From positions 62,001 through 126,000 of the forward strand of contig CALMXZ010000015.1 in the NCBI GenBank assembly GCA_937873495.1: 64,000 nt of DNA, written 5' to 3'. This document shows positions 41,049 to 49,325 of this stretch, one piece after another. The position numbers were made by a program, and so were the translations under genes. The notes beneath the pieces are model-generated. The model was not told where the DNA came from, did not search any database, and saw only the letters and a list, made by a program, of their open reading frames with translations. The DNA comes from an uncultured Trueperaceae bacterium. GTDB taxonomy: Bacteria; Deinococcota; Deinococci; Deinococcales; Trueperaceae. How positions within the stretch are numbered: position 1 is the stretch's first letter; the number at the start of each line of letters is the position of its first letter.

Positions 41049-41091
41049 ATATGGTCCAAGTGACCCACATATGGGCCATCCATGCTAGGCT
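41049..41091 (+). promoter_or_regulatory. promoter region of the HEPN-MNT pair with direct repeats
   Basis: TAGGCT (41086-41091) ends seven bases before the ATG at 41098, a leaderless start. Two near-identical 9-mers, ATATGGTCC (41049-41057) and ATATGGGCC (41069-41077), lie 20 bases apart on the same DNA face just upstream. They suit binding by the helix-turn-helix domain fused to the MNT protein. Confidence 0.5.
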
Positions 41092-41097
41092 TGCCGT

Positions 41098-41727
41098 ATG
41101 AACCTATCCGCTCCCCAATCGGTCGTGATGTCCGAGACTGAAGGGGTCGTATTGAAGTTACTGTCGCGGGTGACGGTTTCGTTGAGCGGGCGAGAGGTTG
41201 CCCGGCTTGGCGGCGCCCCCAAGACGAGCGTCAGTCGTGCCCTTAAACGCCTTGTGGAGCACGGCCTCGTTGAGGCGCGGTCCGCCGGCAGCGGTGTGGT
41301 GACGCTCTACACGTTTAATCGAGACCACCTCGCCGCTGAACCCGTTCTTGCACTACTGGAGCTTAGGCGAGCCCTAGTCCAGCGCCTGGAGCGGGAGTTC
41401 CAGAGTTGGCAGATTCTCCCGTGTCATGCGTCGTTGTTTGGGTCGGGAGCTCGAGGTGACGGCGGCACGGACAGCGACATCGACATCCTTGTTGTGCGAC
41501 CTGCAGGCATCGATGCGGAGGTGCCGACATGGAGGCAGCAAGTGTTCGGCCTTCAGGGACAAGTGTTGCGTTGGACCGGCAACCACGCTGGGATAGCGGA
41601 GGTCTCGATAGAGGAGTTAGACCGCCTCCGCCGTGAGCGGCCACCGATTGTGGTGGAGCTCGAGCGTGACGGTGTGACGCTCTTCGGGGCCGAGGTGCGC
41701 CGGCTTCTCTCGCGTGAACCCGCGTGA
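41098..41727 (+). CDS. MNT-type nucleotidyltransferase with N-terminal winged helix
   Basis: A 209-residue two-domain protein. Residues 12-75 form a MarR-like winged helix (LSGREVARLGGAPKTSVSRA, LKRLVEHGLVEARSAGSG). Residues about 110-180 are a minimal nucleotidyltransferase with LFGSGARGDGGTDSDIDILV: Gly-Ser (115-116), ten residues, then Asp127-x-Asp129, the GSx10DxD active site. In HEPN-MNT pairs of the MntA-HepT type, this enzyme silences the HEPN ribonuclease by adding AMP to it. The added HTH suggests that the antitoxin also represses its own promoter. It overlaps the next gene by four bases. Confidence 0.85.
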   Translation: MNLSAPQSVVMSETEGVVLKLLSRVTVSLSGREVARLGGAPKTSVSRALKRLVEHGLVEARSAGSGVVTLYTFNRDHLAAEPVLALLELRRALVQRLEREFQSWQILPCHASLFGSGARGDGGTDSDIDILVVRPAGIDAEVPTWRQQVFGLQGQVLRWTGNHAGIAEVSIEELDRLRRERPPIVVELERDGVTLFGAEVRRLLSREPA

Positions 41728-42125
41728 CCCTAAGGACCCAAGCGTGCGGTCCTGCGCATGCCCGGACGCGGCTCTCGGCGGCTGAGAAGTTCCTGGAGGT
41801 TGCGCAGACCATCGAAGGCGAGTTCGACCCTGCTTTCGCGGGTGTGGCAGCCTCTTTGGCGATATTGGCGGGCATTGCCGCCTCCGACGCTGCCTGTTGC
41901 CAGATGCTCGGGCGGCGTTCGCGTGGAGACAGCCATTACGACGCCGTCCAACTCCTAAGTGAGATTAGCGGCGCGCAGCCGGCCGCGGAGGCTCTCAGGC
42001 GCCTTATCGGCCTGAAGGATGAGGCACAGTACGGATTGAGGTTCATCAGCCAGGAGAATCAGAAGAAGGCGTTACGTCAGGCAGCGCTGGTCCTTGAGCT
42101 TGCCCGGATCTTAGTACGCAACTGA
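41724..42125 (+). CDS. HEPN-domain toxin
   Basis: A 133-residue, mostly helical protein starting with GTG in a GTGA overlap. Helices include SAAEKFLEVAQTIEGEFDPA and GVAASLAILAGIAASDAACC; the RNase motif R-x4-6-H is at Arg64/65 to His71 in GRRSRGDSHYDAV. The C-terminal KDEAQYGLRFISQENQKKAL completes a four-helix HEPN bundle. It would act as a ribonuclease unless AMPylated by its partner. Sequence is divergent from the better-known HepT proteins, so the assignment leans on the pairing. Confidence 0.72.
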   Translation: MTLRTQACGPAHARTRLSAAEKFLEVAQTIEGEFDPAFAGVAASLAILAGIAASDAACCQMLGRRSRGDSHYDAVQLLSEISGAQPAAEALRRLIGLKDEAQYGLRFISQENQKKALRQAALVLELARILVRN

Positions 42126-42247
42126 CCCGGCAAACGCCGTACAAGAGCCTCGTGCGATCATGTTGGCTTTGCGGACCCCATTGCGCTGGCCACGCCGATT
42201 CTGTGAGCCGTTGATAGCTCTGACACTCGTCAGGCTTAGTCGCACCC

Positions 42248-42290
42248 TTTGACCTGAGTCAAAGCCTACTAATTCGGTCAAGATTACGCT
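42248..42290 (+). promoter_or_regulatory. CRP/FNR-type activator site and promoter of the NitT/TauT-type transporter
   Basis: TTTGACCTGAGTCAAA (42248-42263) is a perfect inverted repeat, six bases each side of CTGA, of the TTGAC-N4-GTCAA type bound by FNR/DNR/NnrR-class regulators. A TACGCT -10 box lies at 42285-42290. The predicted RNA start is 42297, which puts the palindrome centre (42255.5) exactly at -41.5, the class II activator position. The start codon is at 42301, so the leader is about four bases. Confidence 0.65.
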
Positions 42291-42300
42291 GCCTCTAGCC

Positions 42301-43137
42301 ATGGCCAGCTCGAGCGCGTACCCGACGCCTTCCACAACGACGTTCTCGAGCCCACCTGAGCCGGGCTCGGCCCTCGCCTTCCGCGACCTCACCCTGATGC
42401 GGCGCGGCCTCCTGTTGCTGCGCGAGCTCGACGCGGCCGTCCCGCGTGGCCAAGTGCTGGCCGTGATGGGGCGCTCGGGCGCGGGGAAGACGACGCTCCT
42501 GCGCACCATCGCCGGTCTCGCCAAGCCGACGTCAGGCGGTTTGGACCGGCCGAGCGGCCGCGTGCCCGTCGTGTTCCAGGAGCCGCGGCTGCTGCCGTGG
42601 CGCACCGCGAGGGAGAACGTCGAGCTCGTGCTGGCCAAGGCCGACCGCGGCCGGGCGACCGAATGGCTCGCGCGCGTCGGACTGGCGGACGCCACCGAGG
42701 CGTACCCGCTCACCCTGTCCGGCGGCATGCGGCAGCGCGTGTCGATCGCGCGGGCGCTCGCCTGTCAGGAGCCGCTGCTGCTCGTCGACGAGCCGTTCTC
42801 GCACCTCGACGTCGTCACCGCCAGGCAGCTCAGGGCCGCGCTCCTGCAGCAGCTACGGGAGACGGGTGGGGCGACCACCACCGTATGGGTCACCCACGAC
42901 CCGGCCGAGGCCGCCGAGGTGGCCGAACGCACCCTGGTCATGGACGGCCCGCCGAGCGGCGGGTGGCGGTTCATCGACCATTCCGACCATGCCGACGAGG
43001 CGAGCCTCGCCGCTTTCCTGGCGGACGAGGTGGGGCGCGGCGGCAGCGACCAAGACGGCAACATCGACGGCGGCGAGGTCGCCCACCACGTTGCCGGCAC
43101 CGACCCAAGGCAAGGCACTTCCAAGGAGGAAGCGTGA
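42301..43137 (+). CDS. ABC transporter ATPase, NitT/TauT type
   Basis: A 278-residue ATPase. Walker A is GRSGAGKT, Q-loop VVFQEPRLLPWRTARENVEL, signature LSGGMRQRVSIARAL, Walker B LLLVDEPFSHLD, switch His in VWVTHDPAEAAEVAERTL. QEPRLLPW is the hallmark of nitrate/sulfonate/taurine-type ATPases. The last 50 residues are an acidic, His-containing extension. The gene is near-leaderless under a CRP/FNR-type site, suggesting control by low oxygen or nitric oxide. It overlaps the binding-protein gene by four bases. Confidence 0.9.
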   Translation: MASSSAYPTPSTTTFSSPPEPGSALAFRDLTLMRRGLLLLRELDAAVPRGQVLAVMGRSGAGKTTLLRTIAGLAKPTSGGLDRPSGRVPVVFQEPRLLPWRTARENVELVLAKADRGRATEWLARVGLADATEAYPLTLSGGMRQRVSIARALACQEPLLLVDEPFSHLDVVTARQLRAALLQQLRETGGATTTVWVTHDPAEAAEVAERTLVMDGPPSGGWRFIDHSDHADEASLAAFLADEVGRGGSDQDGNIDGGEVAHHVAGTDPRQGTSKEEA

Positions 43138-44228
43138 GAAACGATCCGACAAGACAGGTAGCTTGCCCGCGCCGCGCGCGCGGGTCGTGGGACGCGCATG
43201 GGTCGCTTGGGTCACGCGGGGCCGGACATGCCCGCGGGCTGCTGGGCCGCGCGTTGCACTTCGCCCTCGTGTTGGTAGTGGCGTTCGCGGCCGCGGCGGC
43301 GCTGGCTCAGGCCCCGCTCGACACCCTGCGCATCTGGCACCCGAACACCATGGCGTTCGCCGCGCCGTTCAAGCTCATCGGCGAGTCCGGCGTACTGGCC
43401 GACTACGCGCGCTCGGTCGAGATCAACGAGTGGACGACGCCCGACATCCTGCGCAGCGTCCTCGTCAACGGGGGATCCGAGGTGACGGCCGTCCCGACGT
43501 ACGTGGGCGCCAACCTCGCCAACCGCGGCGTGGACGTGAAGATGGCCGCCGTGATCGTCTGGGGCCTCCTGTGGGTGATCGGCCCTGACGGCGCCGCTCC
43601 AGAGTGGGAGAGCCTCCGCGGCCAGACCGTGCTGATCCCGTTCGCCAACGACATGCCGGACCTCGTCTTCCAGCGTCTGGCCGTCGCCAACGGGCTCACG
43701 CCAGGTAAGGACTTCACGATCCAGTACTTCGCTACCCCGCAGGATGTCGTGGCCCAGCTCGTCGGCGGCAGAGGGCAGTGGGCGGTCATGCCCGAGCACC
43801 TCGCCACGGTGGCCCTCGCCAACGCCAACCGCAACGGCCAGGCGCTCGGCCGCTTCCTGAACCTCCAGGACGAGTGGGCGATCATCACGGGCCGCTCGCG
43901 CATCCCACAGGCCGGCATCGTCGTGCCGAGCCGGCTGGCCGCGGAGCGCCCTGATGTGCTCGGCGGCGTCCTAACCGCGCTGGAGCAGGCCGTTGCCAAG
44001 GTGAACGCTGCCGATGCCGAGACCGTCGCTACTTTGGCCGCCGCCTTCGACCTCCCGGCGCCCGTGCTGAGCGACGTGATCCCGCGCCTCAACCTCGCCG
44101 TCGTGCCCGCCGCCGAGGCGCGAGAAGAGCTGGAGGCGTTCTACAGCGAGCTCGCGGTCCTGTCGCCCGACATCATCGGCGGCGGCCTGCCGGACGCATC
44201 GTTCTACCTGCCCGACCCGCGTGAGTGA
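43134..44228 (+). CDS. ABC transporter substrate-binding protein, NitT/TauT (NMT1) type
   Basis: A 364-residue exported protein; GTG at 43134 with AAGGAGGAAGC upstream. An Arg-rich 40-residue N-region precedes the signal core ALHFALVLVVAFAAAAALAQ. The mature part has LRIWHPNTMAFAAPFKLIGE, WTTPDILRSVLVNGGSEVTA and PTYVGANLANRGVDVKMAAV, which fit periplasmic-binding-protein-like II folds for nitrate, sulfonates or thiamine precursors. The double Pro-Thr-Tyr segment may line the ligand pocket. No specific ligand motif is visible. The N-region is longer than usual, so an inner start cannot be excluded. Confidence 0.85.
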   Translation: MRNDPTRQVACPRRARGSWDAHGSLGSRGAGHARGLLGRALHFALVLVVAFAAAAALAQAPLDTLRIWHPNTMAFAAPFKLIGESGVLADYARSVEINEWTTPDILRSVLVNGGSEVTAVPTYVGANLANRGVDVKMAAVIVWGLLWVIGPDGAAPEWESLRGQTVLIPFANDMPDLVFQRLAVANGLTPGKDFTIQYFATPQDVVAQLVGGRGQWAVMPEHLATVALANANRNGQALGRFLNLQDEWAIITGRSRIPQAGIVVPSRLAAERPDVLGGVLTALEQAVAKVNAADAETVATLAAAFDLPAPVLSDVIPRLNLAVVPAAEAREELEAFYSELAVLSPDIIGGGLPDASFYLPDPRE

Positions 44229-44259
44229 GCGGTCGGCCGCGTAAGGACTCGAAGGTCTT

Positions 44260-45135
44260 GTGCTCGTGAAGCGCGCCCAGGGTTCGGTCGGGGCTCGCCA
44301 AGGGCGGGCGCCGGCGGTCCTGTCGCCCGCGGGGCGCTCGCAAGCGGGCCCGTCGCCCGCGGGACGCCCGCCCGCCGCGCGCCGCACCCTGGTGGGCGGC
44401 GCGCTCGGCGTGGCTGTGCTCGTGGCTGTCTGGGCGCTCCTAGCGTCCAGGCAGCCGGAGATCATCCTGCCGTCCCCCGGCGAGACGTGGACGGCACTCA
44501 AGACCCTCGCGCGCAACGGCTCCCTGTTTGACGCTCTTGGCCTCACCCTCTACCGCGCCGCCACGGGCGTCCTCATCGGCCTGGCGCTCGGCATCGTCTG
44601 GGGCGCGATCAACGGGCTCTCGTCGTGGGCCAGCGCTGTGTCGCGCCCCGTCGTGTCGGCGCTCATGTCGGTGCCACCCGTCGTGCTCGTGTCGCTCGGC
44701 CTGATCTGGCTCGGCCCCGGCGCAGGGGTGACGCGGCTCGTCATCGTGCTCGTCGCGTTGCCCCTCATCATCGTGACCGTCGAGGAGGCCGTCCGCGACC
44801 TCGACCGCAGCCTCATCGAGATGGCCGCCGCCTTCCGCCTCTCGCGCTTCGACGTGCTGCGCCACGTCGTCGCCCCGGGTGTCGCATCGCCAGTCCTGGC
44901 CGCGACGACCGTCACCTTCGGTCAGTCGCTGCGCGTCGCCATCATGGCCGAGCTGCTGTCTGCCGCGTCCGGCGTCGGCGCTCTCGTGGCCAGGGCGCAG
45001 TCCAACCTCGACACGGCCAAGATCTTCGCGTGGACCATCACCGTCGTGGTCGTGGTGATCCTCCTGGAGGTGCTCGTGCTGAACCCGGTCAACGCGCGGC
45101 TCATGCGGTGGCGCGGGGCGCCGGACGGCGGGTAG
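44260..45135 (+). CDS. ABC transporter permease, NitT/TauT type
   Basis: A 291-residue permease, GTG start at 44260 (a GTG at 44266 is possible). A 40-residue Arg/Ala/Pro-rich leader contains two near-repeats (LSPAGRSQAG, PSPAGRPPAA). Six membrane helices follow. The EAA loop reads EMAAAFRLSRFDVLRHVVAP; GQSLRVAIMAELLSAASGVG is the conserved region before the last helices. It completes the transporter with the two genes upstream. Confidence 0.88.
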   Translation: MLVKRAQGSVGARQGRAPAVLSPAGRSQAGPSPAGRPPAARRTLVGGALGVAVLVAVWALLASRQPEIILPSPGETWTALKTLARNGSLFDALGLTLYRAATGVLIGLALGIVWGAINGLSSWASAVSRPVVSALMSVPPVVLVSLGLIWLGPGAGVTRLVIVLVALPLIIVTVEEAVRDLDRSLIEMAAAFRLSRFDVLRHVVAPGVASPVLAATTVTFGQSLRVAIMAELLSAASGVGALVARAQSNLDTAKIFAWTITVVVVVILLEVLVLNPVNARLMRWRGAPDGG

Positions 45136-45279
45136 GGCGCGCGTGCCGCACGGGGGGCCTTGGCTGCCGCGTGGCGTAACCTTGGTGTAACCCGAGCGGG
45201 CCAAGGCGCTTACGCTCGACAAGGCTCGCAAGGTGCACAAGCCCGACCAGGCGCAGACGCCGGAAAACGAGGGACCCAG

Positions 45280-46224
45280 GTGCGATACCCGACCAGCCCA
45301 GCCGGCCGCTTCGGCGGCGTTCACACGATCATGCCAACCCCGTTCAAGCCGGCCGGGGAGCTCGACCTCCCGAGCCTGGAACGGCTGACCAACTTCCTGA
45401 TCGGCCTCGGCGTCGACGGGCTCGTGGTCCTCGGCGTGCTCGGCGAGGCGCCCAAGCTCACCGAGGAGGAGCGCGACGCCGTCCTGCGCACGACCGTCGC
45501 GGCCGCCGCCGGGCGCGTGCCCGTCTACGCGGGCGCCGGCGGGGCCGGCACGGACATGGCTTTGGACCGCGGCAAGCGGATGCTCGCCCTCGGCGCCTCG
45601 GGCCTGCTGGTCGCCCCGCCGCCCGTGCAGAACGACGCCGTCATCCGCACGTACTACCAGCGCCACGACGAGGCGCTCGGCGCGCCGATCATCATCCACG
45701 ACTACCCGTCTGCGACGGGCATAACCCTCGGCGCGGAGCTCGTCGTCGAGCTGCACGAGAAGCTGCCGAGCGTGGTCGTCATCAAGCTTGAGGAGACGCC
45801 CAGCCTGCCCAAGGTGAGCAAGCTGCGCGCGCTCGGGTCCAACATCGGCATAGTTGGCGGCCTCGGCGGCGGCTTCCTCCTCGAGGAGCTCATGCGCGGC
45901 GCCGACGGCATCATGACCGGCTTCTCGTACCCCGAGGTCCTCGTCGAGGTCGTCTCCGCCTGGCACGCCGGCGACACCCAGCGGGCGAAGGCCGCCTTCT
46001 ACGCCGCCTGCCCGCTCATCCGCTACGAGTTCCAGCCCGGCATCGGGCTTGCCATCCGCAAGGAGATCTACCGCCGGCGCGGGGCCATCGCGTCGGCGTT
46101 CGTCCGCCACCCCGGGGCACAGGTCGACACGTTCATAGGTGCGGAGCTGGACAGCGTGGTGGCGGCTTGCGGGTTGGCTGGTGATGGGAAACGCGTGGCG
46201 GAGGCGCTGGGCGTGAACCTCTGA
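45280..46224 (+). CDS. DapA/NanA-family class I aldolase or dehydratase
   Basis: A 314-residue TIM-barrel enzyme from the GTG at 45280. GVHTIMPTPFKPAGELDL opens the family; LVVLGVLGEAPKLTEEER is the substrate-carboxylate loop (usual GTTGE, here VLGEA); Tyr142 in IIHDYPSATG and the Schiff-base Lys169 in VVIKLEETP are both kept. Family members make dihydrodipicolinate or split sialic acid, KDG and similar 2-keto acids, or dehydrate 4-deoxy-5-ketoglucarate. VLGEA instead of GTTGE argues against lysine synthesis. It follows the transporter by 145 bases; both may handle one organic acid. Confidence 0.82.
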   Translation: MRYPTSPAGRFGGVHTIMPTPFKPAGELDLPSLERLTNFLIGLGVDGLVVLGVLGEAPKLTEEERDAVLRTTVAAAAGRVPVYAGAGGAGTDMALDRGKRMLALGASGLLVAPPPVQNDAVIRTYYQRHDEALGAPIIIHDYPSATGITLGAELVVELHEKLPSVVVIKLEETPSLPKVSKLRALGSNIGIVGGLGGGFLLEELMRGADGIMTGFSYPEVLVEVVSAWHAGDTQRAKAAFYAACPLIRYEFQPGIGLAIRKEIYRRRGAIASAFVRHPGAQVDTFIGAELDSVVAACGLAGDGKRVAEALGVNL

Positions 46225-46266
46225 GCCGACCCGTGGCCATAGCTGTTGCGTTACTCTCGACCGACC

Positions 46267-47541
46267 ATGGACGAGACCTCCACGGGTAGCCAACCGACCG
46301 GCGTCTTCGGCGTCGCCGTGCAGGAGTGGGCGGCGGTACGGCCACCCATCGCGTTCGTGCTCGGTGCCGCCGCGCTGGCCCTGATCGGGTACCTGAGCTT
46401 CGTCGTCGTCCAGCGTGTGCTCGACGGGGTCGTCCGCCGTTCCAACGCCCTGCGGCGCGCAGGCTGGACCGGGCCGCTGCAGGCGCGGCATGTCGCCGCG
46501 CGGCTGGCCTTCCTCGTTCCGCTTGCCCTTGTTGGCAACTGGCTGCCCTACGTGCCGGCCATACCTCAATGGTTGCTCCTGCTGCTCCAGCGGGGGCTGG
46601 CGGTCGTGGCGGTGCTGGCCGCGGCGCGGGCGCTCGAGGCGTTCCTGAACGCCATCGCCGACCGGCACGCCGCGCGCCAGAAGCCAGGCCAACGGCCGAT
46701 CAAAGGCTTCGTGCAGGTCTTGACGCTCGTTGCCTACCTGATGGCGGCCGTGGTCGTGATCGGGGTGGTCCTCAACCGCGACCCGCTCGTGCTCCTCACC
46801 GGTATCGGGGCGATGTCGGCCATCCTCATCCTCGTCTTCCAGAACACCATCCTGAGCTTCGTAGCCGGCATCCAACTCACGACGAACGACCTCATCCGGG
46901 TGGGCGACTGGATCGAGATGTCCGACATGGGCGCCGACGGCACGGTGACCGAGATAGCCCTCAACACCGTCATCGTGCAGAACAGCGACAAGAGCCTCAC
47001 GATCATCCCCGCGCAGAACTTCCTGAGCAAGTCGTTCAGGAACTGGCGTGGCATGCAGGAAGGTGGCGCGAGGCGCATGCAGCGGAGCCTCAGCCTCGAC
47101 CTGTCGAGCGTCCGCTTCCTTGGCGAGGACGAGCTCGAGCACCTCAACCGCTTCGCGCTCCTGCGGCAGTACCTGGCGGAGAAGAAGGCGGACATCGCGG
47201 AGTGGACGGCCCAGCACCCGGCGGCGCAGGAGGACGTGCTCAACTCCCGGCGCATGACGAACGTCGGCACCTTCCGCGCGTACGTGACGCGTTACCTCCG
47301 CGCGCACCCGAGCATCGTCCAGGACGCGACGCTCGTCGTGAGGCTCCTACCGCCGGGTCCGAACGGGCTGCCCCTCGAGGTCTACGTGTTCGTGAACGAC
47401 GTGCGGTGGGACGTGTTCGAGGGCGTGCAGTCCGACATCTTCGAACACCTGATCGCCATACTGCCCGAGTTCGGGTTGAGGCTGTTTCAGGCGCCTAGTG
47501 GGAGTGATATGCGGGCCGGGATGGAGGACGTAGGGGCCTGA
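46267..47541 (+). CDS. MscS-family mechanosensitive channel (YbdG-like)
   Basis: A 424-residue membrane protein. Five hydrophobic segments lie in residues 15-190. The MscS pore helix and beta domain follow: LLTGIGAMSAILILVFQNTI, then SFVAGIQLTTNDLIRVGDWI and GTVTEIALNTVIVQNSDKSL with the IPAQNFLSKSFRNW segment. The C-terminal 170 residues include VGTFRAYVTRYLRAHPSI and PLEVYVFVNDVRW, as in YbdG. Such channels release solutes during osmotic downshock. A TACTCT box lies nine bases before the ATG, so the leader is very short. Confidence 0.9.
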   Translation: MDETSTGSQPTGVFGVAVQEWAAVRPPIAFVLGAAALALIGYLSFVVVQRVLDGVVRRSNALRRAGWTGPLQARHVAARLAFLVPLALVGNWLPYVPAIPQWLLLLLQRGLAVVAVLAAARALEAFLNAIADRHAARQKPGQRPIKGFVQVLTLVAYLMAAVVVIGVVLNRDPLVLLTGIGAMSAILILVFQNTILSFVAGIQLTTNDLIRVGDWIEMSDMGADGTVTEIALNTVIVQNSDKSLTIIPAQNFLSKSFRNWRGMQEGGARRMQRSLSLDLSSVRFLGEDELEHLNRFALLRQYLAEKKADIAEWTAQHPAAQEDVLNSRRMTNVGTFRAYVTRYLRAHPSIVQDATLVVRLLPPGPNGLPLEVYVFVNDVRWDVFEGVQSDIFEHLIAILPEFGLRLFQAPSGSDMRAGMEDVGA

Positions 47542-47681
47542 GGCAGGTTGTGGTTTCAAGGGGGTGTCGACTATCACCACCGGTAGGTTAGGTGGAAAGC
47601 CTAGCTTTCGCCCCGGGAGTGTCGTAGGTTTCCGTGCGTTCTGCGTGTATGCGAGGGGTCACGAGACCACGAGGTAAGGCA

Positions 47682-48188
47682 TCACGGATTACCATCGGAT
47701 CGACCGTGCCGTGCGATGCGCTGATCAAGTCGGATGCGGTCGCTGCGGACGATCTTGAGGCTCGCGGCCCTCGGGTGTAGGGGGTTGATGAGGACGTTGC
47801 GTTCGAGGGGCATGACGAAACTCGGGACGACTAGCGCGAGGCTGCGCTTCTCCTTGAGCCAGGCGGTGCCGAACGCGCGTGTGTGCTCCTCAGGGTCCAA
47901 ACCGGAAGCATCCTCCCGCAGGCGGAGGGTCATCTCGAGCGATACCTCTTCCGCTTCGTCATCCAGCTCTATCTCGAGGACCGTGCGTTCGCCGAACGCG
48001 CTTGGGCGGTCGAGACCCGCAAGGACCTCCAGCGCGGCGAGGCTGGCCGTTGCCGAGCCGTAGATCACAGGATGACCGACGTCGTTCCAGCGATTTGCCA
48101 CCTCGCGGCCGCCTGCGCCGTCGAGCGGGTCGAACCCTGGTGCCCGGGCATAAGCGGCGGCGTGAGGGTAGATGCGCCAAGCACGCAA
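47682..48188 (-). CDS. RES-domain toxin
   Basis: A 168-residue RES toxin. It opens MRAWRIYPHAAAYARAPGFD with the conserved Arg, has GGREVANRWNDVGHPVIYGS, and ATASLAALEVLAGLD carries the Ser and Glu of the name-giving R-E-S residues. AWLKEKRSLALVVPSFVMPL and NVLINPLHPRAASLKIV are the usual C-terminal segments. RES toxins degrade NAD+. The antitoxin gene ends one base before this ATG, so the pair is co-translated. Confidence 0.9.
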   Translation of the reverse strand: MRAWRIYPHAAAYARAPGFDPLDGAGGREVANRWNDVGHPVIYGSATASLAALEVLAGLDRPSAFGERTVLEIELDDEAEEVSLEMTLRLREDASGLDPEEHTRAFGTAWLKEKRSLALVVPSFVMPLERNVLINPLHPRAASLKIVRSDRIRLDQRIARHGRSDGNP

Positions 48189-48189
48189 G

Positions 48190-48576
48190 CTAGAACGTCC
48201 CGTACTCGATCTGCAACAGCTTGTTCTTCACGCGCTCATAGCCCTTGATAGTGTCGAGAAGTTCGATGGGCCTCTTGCCCTCCAACGAGAGGATGGGCGA
48301 TGTGAGCCACTCACCTGCTCGCGTGTCGTCCCCCAGTACCCGAGCGCCCAGCGCCAGCAGTGAATCAAGCATCTCGACCTTGGCGGACTCGGCGTCCGCG
48401 AGTTCGCCCTTTTGAGCGCGGCGCTGATAGGTTCGGAAGGTGACCCCAATGTAGGCTGCCATCTCTTCGCTGGTAGCCCCAAGGCGCTCGCGCACGCGCT
48501 CAGAGAGTTCGAAGGGCTTGGGCGTGAACACTTCCCGGCTGCCTTCCTGTCTGCGCTGTAGCTGCCTTACCGCCAT
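48190..48576 (-). CDS. Xre/ParS-type antitoxin (DUF2384)
   Basis: A 128-residue antitoxin. ATG 48576 has GAGGAGG about six bases before it; the next in-frame start upstream (48597) would skip it. Residues 20-70 hold the Xre-like helix-turn-helix (LSERVRERLGATSEEMAAYI, GVTFRTYQRRAQKGELADAE). The C-terminal antitoxin domain has RVLGDDTRAGEWLTSPILSL and KRPIELLDTIKGYERVKNKL, near-consensus for the DUF2384 fold that plugs the RES active site. A GGCGT-N7-ACGCC repeat across the -10 box upstream is its likely operator. Confidence 0.9.
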   Translation of the reverse strand: MAVRQLQRRQEGSREVFTPKPFELSERVRERLGATSEEMAAYIGVTFRTYQRRAQKGELADAESAKVEMLDSLLALGARVLGDDTRAGEWLTSPILSLEGKRPIELLDTIKGYERVKNKLLQIEYGTF

Positions 48577-48600
48577 CACGTGCCTCCTCCTCGCCAATCT

Positions 48601-48617
48601 GGCGTTTATTATACGCC
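48601..48617 (-). promoter_or_regulatory. RES-Xre operator across the -10 box
   Basis: GGCGT-TTATTAT-ACGCC: an inverted repeat whose centre, read leftwards, is TATAAT (48613-48608), a perfect -10 hexamer. Binding by the Xre antitoxin would directly block polymerase. No convincing -35 was found at the right distance. Confidence 0.55.
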
Positions 48618-49325
48618 ATGTTGGTGAGGGCGCGGTTTGTCAGAGAACGGGGGTCGACGTAGGTGTTTGCTTTTGAAATGCCAGCCAGAGTTCGCGCCGT
48701 TCCTTGCCGAGGAGGGTGGGGTATGCAAGTGAAGCGACACTTGGAGGTTCGTCGGAACCGCCTAGGTGCTGCGGCATTTCGTCCGGAGAGCATCAGTGGC
48801 ACGGTACCGCTGGACTCAAAGGCTCGCACAGGGCTCCAGGCCTAGTTGACATAGGCAGGCAGCGGGTCCGGCCCGATACCTGGAAGCCGCCACCACAGTC
48901 GGCCCCTAGCGAAGACCGATGCGACCCGAACTTGCAAACGTTCCTGAGCCTGGATGCCGACGCAAGCTTCCGCACCCATTCGAGAACCTTCCCATCGTGG
49001 CCGACAACGAGTGGTAACTGACCTCGGATCGGATCTTGCCTGCGCGCGCTGCCCGTTCAACTCCGCTGCTGTGCTTGAGCGCTCGACTGCCGCGCGTAGT
49101 TCCTGACCATCATCCCGGTTGCCGGTCGCAGCCCGTGACGCCGGCTAGGTCGTCGGTGTACGTGATCATGCCGGCATTATCGTGGACCGCGGGTGCGCGG
49201 TGCCGTCGTCGTGTCTTGGCGAGGATCGACGGGGGATCGACGGCCTGAGGAGCGTGAGAGGGTACGATCCTGTCCAACGGACGAACGGGGGTGGCGCAGT
49301 GGTCGCAGTGCGGCCGCAGCAACCG
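48618..49325. other. gene-poor stretch, 0.7 kb
   Basis: No intact gene is supported. On the minus strand at 49169-49110 a 19-codon frame reads MITYTDDLAGVTGCDRQPG; its first 12 residues resemble the N-terminus of a group of GNAT acetyltransferases, after which the match ends, so it may be a gene remnant. The rest has no recognisable coding pattern, repeat or hairpin. The open frame of the next gene reaches back to 49182 but lacks a family or ribosome-site reason for that start. Confidence 0.3.

Noticed and set aside
45280-46224. Lysine-pathway dihydrodipicolinate synthase (dapA)
   Set aside because: The substrate loop reads VLGEA rather than GTTGE and the context is a transporter operon, so only the family is called.
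44440-47307. A 955-codon open frame on the minus strand opposite a permease, aldolase and channel gene
   Set aside because: Its translation is dominated by Arg, Gly, His, Glu and Asp with no family pattern, while the opposite strand carries three clear genes. High G+C keeps stop codons out of antisense frames.
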